Source: Collinsella aerofaciens
GTDB lineage: Bacteria; Actinomycetota; Coriobacteriia; Coriobacteriales; Coriobacteriaceae
Reading direction: 5' to 3'
DNA length: 64,000 nt
Assembly: GCF_028209625.1 (NCBI RefSeq)
Contig: NZ_JAQLDU010000004.1
Coordinates: 73,499-137,498, forward strand
The notes below the pieces were generated by a model, which was not told where the DNA came from, searched no databases, and saw only the letters and a list, made by a program, of their open reading frames with translations. The position numbers were made by a program, and so were the translations under genes. This document shows, in pieces, positions 62,021 through 64,000 of the stretch (positions are counted from its first letter, which is position 1; every line of letters begins with the position of its first letter).

Positions 62021-62112
62021 TGTCAACTTATGCAGTCTCGACCGTGTTGTATGTAGAGGGACCTCGCGAGACGCCTTCCCTATATCCACCACGACCAATT
62101 GGAGGTGACACT

Positions 62113-62673
62113 ATGCCTGCACGCCGTAACCGCAATAGCACGCTCCGATGCGATGCCGATCAGATCGAGCGGGAAGCAAAGCGCTTGGTCGACACGTATT
62201 CCGACCTCATCCTTCGATTGTGCTATTCGGCCCTTGGATCCGCTGACGACGCTCAAGACATCTGCCAGGACACGCTGATCAAGATTCTCCAACGCACTCA
62301 ACCGTTCGACTCGCTCGAACACGAACGTGCTTGGGTGATCCGAGTCGCACTGAACGCATGTCGCGATATCGGCCGTACGCACGCGAATCACCCGGTTGTC
62401 GACCTCGATTCGCTCCCCGATTTCTGCGCACCCGTAACACATACCGAGCAAGAATTCGCGCAACGCGACTGCGCCATTCTTTCCGCTGTCACGGCCCTGC
62501 CTCAAGCACAGCGCATCGCCATCTTTTTGCACTACTACGCAGGCATGAGCATCAGGGAAATCGCAGACGCCGTTCACGCGACGCCAGCTGCAACCGCCCA
62601 GCACCTTAGCCGCGGACGTGCGTCACTTCGGCTTTCCTTGAAAGGAGACCACAATGACTACGAATTCGAATGA
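62113..62673 (+). CDS. ECF-type RNA polymerase sigma factor, second copy
   Basis: 186 residues from the ATG at 62113 with GGAGG. Region 2 (DLILRLCYSALGSADDAQDI then CQDTLIKIL) and region 4 (MSIREIADAVHATPAATAQH) are clear. It overlaps the membrane partner by 20 bases. The gene order, overlap and partner type repeat those of the pair at 27866-29411, so the two are paralogous systems. Confidence 0.92.
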   Translation: MPARRNRNSTLRCDADQIEREAKRLVDTYSDLILRLCYSALGSADDAQDICQDTLIKILQRTQPFDSLEHERAWVIRVALNACRDIGRTHANHPVVDLDSLPDFCAPVTHTEQEFAQRDCAILSAVTALPQAQRIAIFLHYYAGMSIREIADAVHATPAATAQHLSRGRASLRLSLKGDHNDYEFE

Positions 62674-63784
62674 CTATCGCCACGCCCTGGAGCACATTTC
62701 GTTTACCGATAATGCGAAGCAGCACATGGCAAACTCGATTGCTCAGTCCGTCGCCTCAAGCGATGCGGCGACCGCTCAAAGCAACTTTAATGGCACGCGA
62801 CGCAAGCCGCGCATCGCCCGCCATCCCGTAAGAACAGTCGCTCGCATTGCCGCTGTAACGGCAGTCCTCGCTATCGTCATTGGAGGCGCTGGCACGGCTA
62901 TGGCAACAGGCGTCCTGCCGCTTCCTTCTGACATGCTTTCCGACATCTTTGACGGACCTGCTTCTCAAACCGAGATCATCGACCGTATTGGCCGGCCCGT
63001 CGGTGCTAGCTGCTCCAACAACGGAGTCACCGTGACCGCCGACGCCATCATGGGCGACAAGGATATGGTTACCATCGCCTATACGCTTACGTTCGACGAT
63101 CCCGCTGCCCTGAAAAAGCTTTCCGAGCCGGGCGAGAACGGAACTATCGCCGGAAGTGTCGATGGAAACGTATACGTTGATGGCGAGCATGGCGGCCAAG
63201 GCCAATCATGGCTCATTGACAAGAACCCCAAGGACTCCAGCATTCAATACTTTGCACAGTTCAGCGTTGAATCACCCGGCCTTATGGGCAGGACCGTCCG
63301 CACGCATATCAACTCTCTCGTTGTGCCACGTGCTGGCAAAGAGCTTCCCGAGTATAAGAAAATACTTACGGGCCCATGGGATCTTAAGTTCCAGCTGAAT
63401 TACGAAGATACATCCGTTACGATTCCCGCGCCCAAATCGGTCAACTTTAACGGCACCAAGGCGACGATTCAAGAGGCCACCGTATCCTGCGTTGGCGTTT
63501 CAGTCCGCTACAACATAGATCGTTCCATCGAACACGACAACAACAGCGGCAAGATGTCTCAAAACATGGAGGAGTCTATGGATGCCGTTGGCAACATACC
63601 CCTCATCGTGACGTTCAAAGACGGTCATGTTGAGGACGCAACCAGCCACAGCGGCTATTTCGCAAATAAACTGGATAACGGCACCACTGATGTCCACAAG
63701 ACCTGGCCGTTCTCGCAAGTTTGTGACACAGACAAGATTGCAAGCGTACAAATTGGCGATACGGTCATTCCCATGAATTCGTAA
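62654..63784 (+). CDS. Membrane-anchored probable anti-sigma factor, DUF4179-like, second copy
   Basis: 376 residues. Basic cytoplasmic N-terminus (1-70), one membrane segment (TVARIAAVTAVLAIVIGGAG, about 67-92), then an extracytoplasmic domain with IGRPVGASCSNNGVTVTADA and a DUF4179-like immunoglobulin-type pattern (YTLTFDDP). No ZAS motif. GAAAGGAG precedes the ATG at 62654. It probably holds the upstream sigma factor at the membrane and senses an envelope signal. Confidence 0.72.
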   Translation: MTTNSNDYRHALEHISFTDNAKQHMANSIAQSVASSDAATAQSNFNGTRRKPRIARHPVRTVARIAAVTAVLAIVIGGAGTAMATGVLPLPSDMLSDIFDGPASQTEIIDRIGRPVGASCSNNGVTVTADAIMGDKDMVTIAYTLTFDDPAALKKLSEPGENGTIAGSVDGNVYVDGEHGGQGQSWLIDKNPKDSSIQYFAQFSVESPGLMGRTVRTHINSLVVPRAGKELPEYKKILTGPWDLKFQLNYEDTSVTIPAPKSVNFNGTKATIQEATVSCVGVSVRYNIDRSIEHDNNSGKMSQNMEESMDAVGNIPLIVTFKDGHVEDATSHSGYFANKLDNGTTDVHKTWPFSQVCDTDKIASVQIGDTVIPMNS

Positions 63785-63902
63785 CGCTACGCGGCTCGTA
63801 TATGCACCCGGTTCCGCACTTCGCGTCTAAAGATGCGCTGTCATCGAGCAGCGTGAGCGCAAGGCCGCCCGTATGGTCGGCTGGGAACACCTCGTTGCGC
63901 TA

Positions 63903-63922
63903 AAAACCACCACGAAGGGGAC
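63903..63922. repeat. Half copy of the dispersed palindrome, interrupted by an IS3-type end
   Basis: AAAACCACCACGAAGGGGAC matches the left arm and core of the copy at 61889, but the right arm is missing and an IS3-type terminus follows at once. The IS apparently inserted into the palindrome. Confidence 0.75.
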
Positions 63923-63924
63923 CG

Positions 63925-64000
63925 TGAACTGCGCCCCGAAACTTGGACTGAATAAATAGCGACTACGCCGCAAGGGCCCGGTCCCGGAACTCCTCCGGCG
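63925..64000 (-). mobile_element. 3' end of an IS3-family element (runs off the right edge)
   Basis: TGAACTGCGCCCCGAAACTT (63925-63944) followed by GGAC has the form of IS3/IS150-group terminal repeats (TGxACTGxxCCC...GGAC). Inside it, on the minus strand, the last 12 residues of an OrfB transposase are encoded. It differs from the remnant at 3299-3709. Confidence 0.8.
63963..64000 (-). CDS. IS3-family transposase OrfB, C-terminal end only
   Basis: The minus strand ends PEEFRDRALAA and a TAG at 63963-63965; this is the usual C-terminus after the YxSPxEFR signature of IS3 transposases. The rest lies beyond the window, so integrity cannot be judged. Confidence 0.75.
   Translation of the reverse strand, partial: PEEFRDRALAA

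Noticed and set aside
63785-63900. Possible C-terminal gene fragment (frame reading RKAARMVGWEHLVAL)
   Set aside because: Short, no start, no family recognised; could be chance. I leave it as intergenic.

Overview
The window is a GC-rich, gene-dense stretch of an actinobacterial chromosome, most likely class Coriobacteriia and close to Collinsella. I infer this from the protein sequences, the complete FabK-type fatty-acid operon with a fused AccD-AccA, the LAXTG wall-anchor signal and the r-protein and RNA polymerase sequences; no database search was possible. No tRNA, rRNA, CRISPR array or prophage was recognised.

Layout. 1-4418: a LevR/PRD-type regulator cut by the left edge, a decayed mtnN (pfs) gene, an internally deleted IS3-family remnant and about 700 bases without a recognisable gene. 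4477-10265 (minus): an r-protein operon rplC-rplD-rplW-rplB-rpsS-rplV-rpsC-rplP-rpmC-rpsQ-rplN-rplX that stops after rplX. 10715-12541: a histidine phosphatase and a CDF metal exporter. 12687-13901: a lone PTS EIIC bracketed by two copies of a short palindromic repeat. 13942-23116 (minus): a ten-gene type II fatty-acid synthesis operon, divergent from birA. 24184-27596 (minus): rpsL-rpsG-fusA-rpsJ without tuf. 27866-29411: an ECF sigma factor and its membrane partner. 29613-37589: rpoB-rpoC. 37877-40100: galU and rplJ-rplL.

40604-63784 is mixed metabolism and transport: an aminotransferase, a deoxyinosine glycosylase, a GH13 enzyme, an MFS exporter, a FeoA-FeoB fusion, an esterase, PTS EIIA, asnS, a WYL-type regulator, a three-gene ABC transporter of the TrpXYZ type, a wall-anchored 5'-nucleotidase, an MscS channel, a two-gene module (ParB-like plus BMP-like protein with a phosphoesterase) and a second ECF sigma/partner pair. 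The 3' end of an intact-looking IS3-family element enters at the right edge.

The most notable observations are: (1) two very large hairpins with different but internally perfect 41- and 33-bp arms around a shared core, both upstream of r-protein operons; (2) an RNA polymerase whose beta' subunit carries a C-terminal domain resembling the alpha subunit CTD, with the DNA-contacting Arg and Asn positions conserved, and whose beta subunit has a replaced and enlarged fork-loop-2 segment; (3) a cytoplasmic ParB-like/BMP-like fusion paired with a metallophosphoesterase; (4) a dispersed family of hairpins with a GGGACAGG-like core; (5) a 20-nt motif shared upstream of three r-protein transcription units; and (6) tandem operator-like palindromes between fabH and birA.
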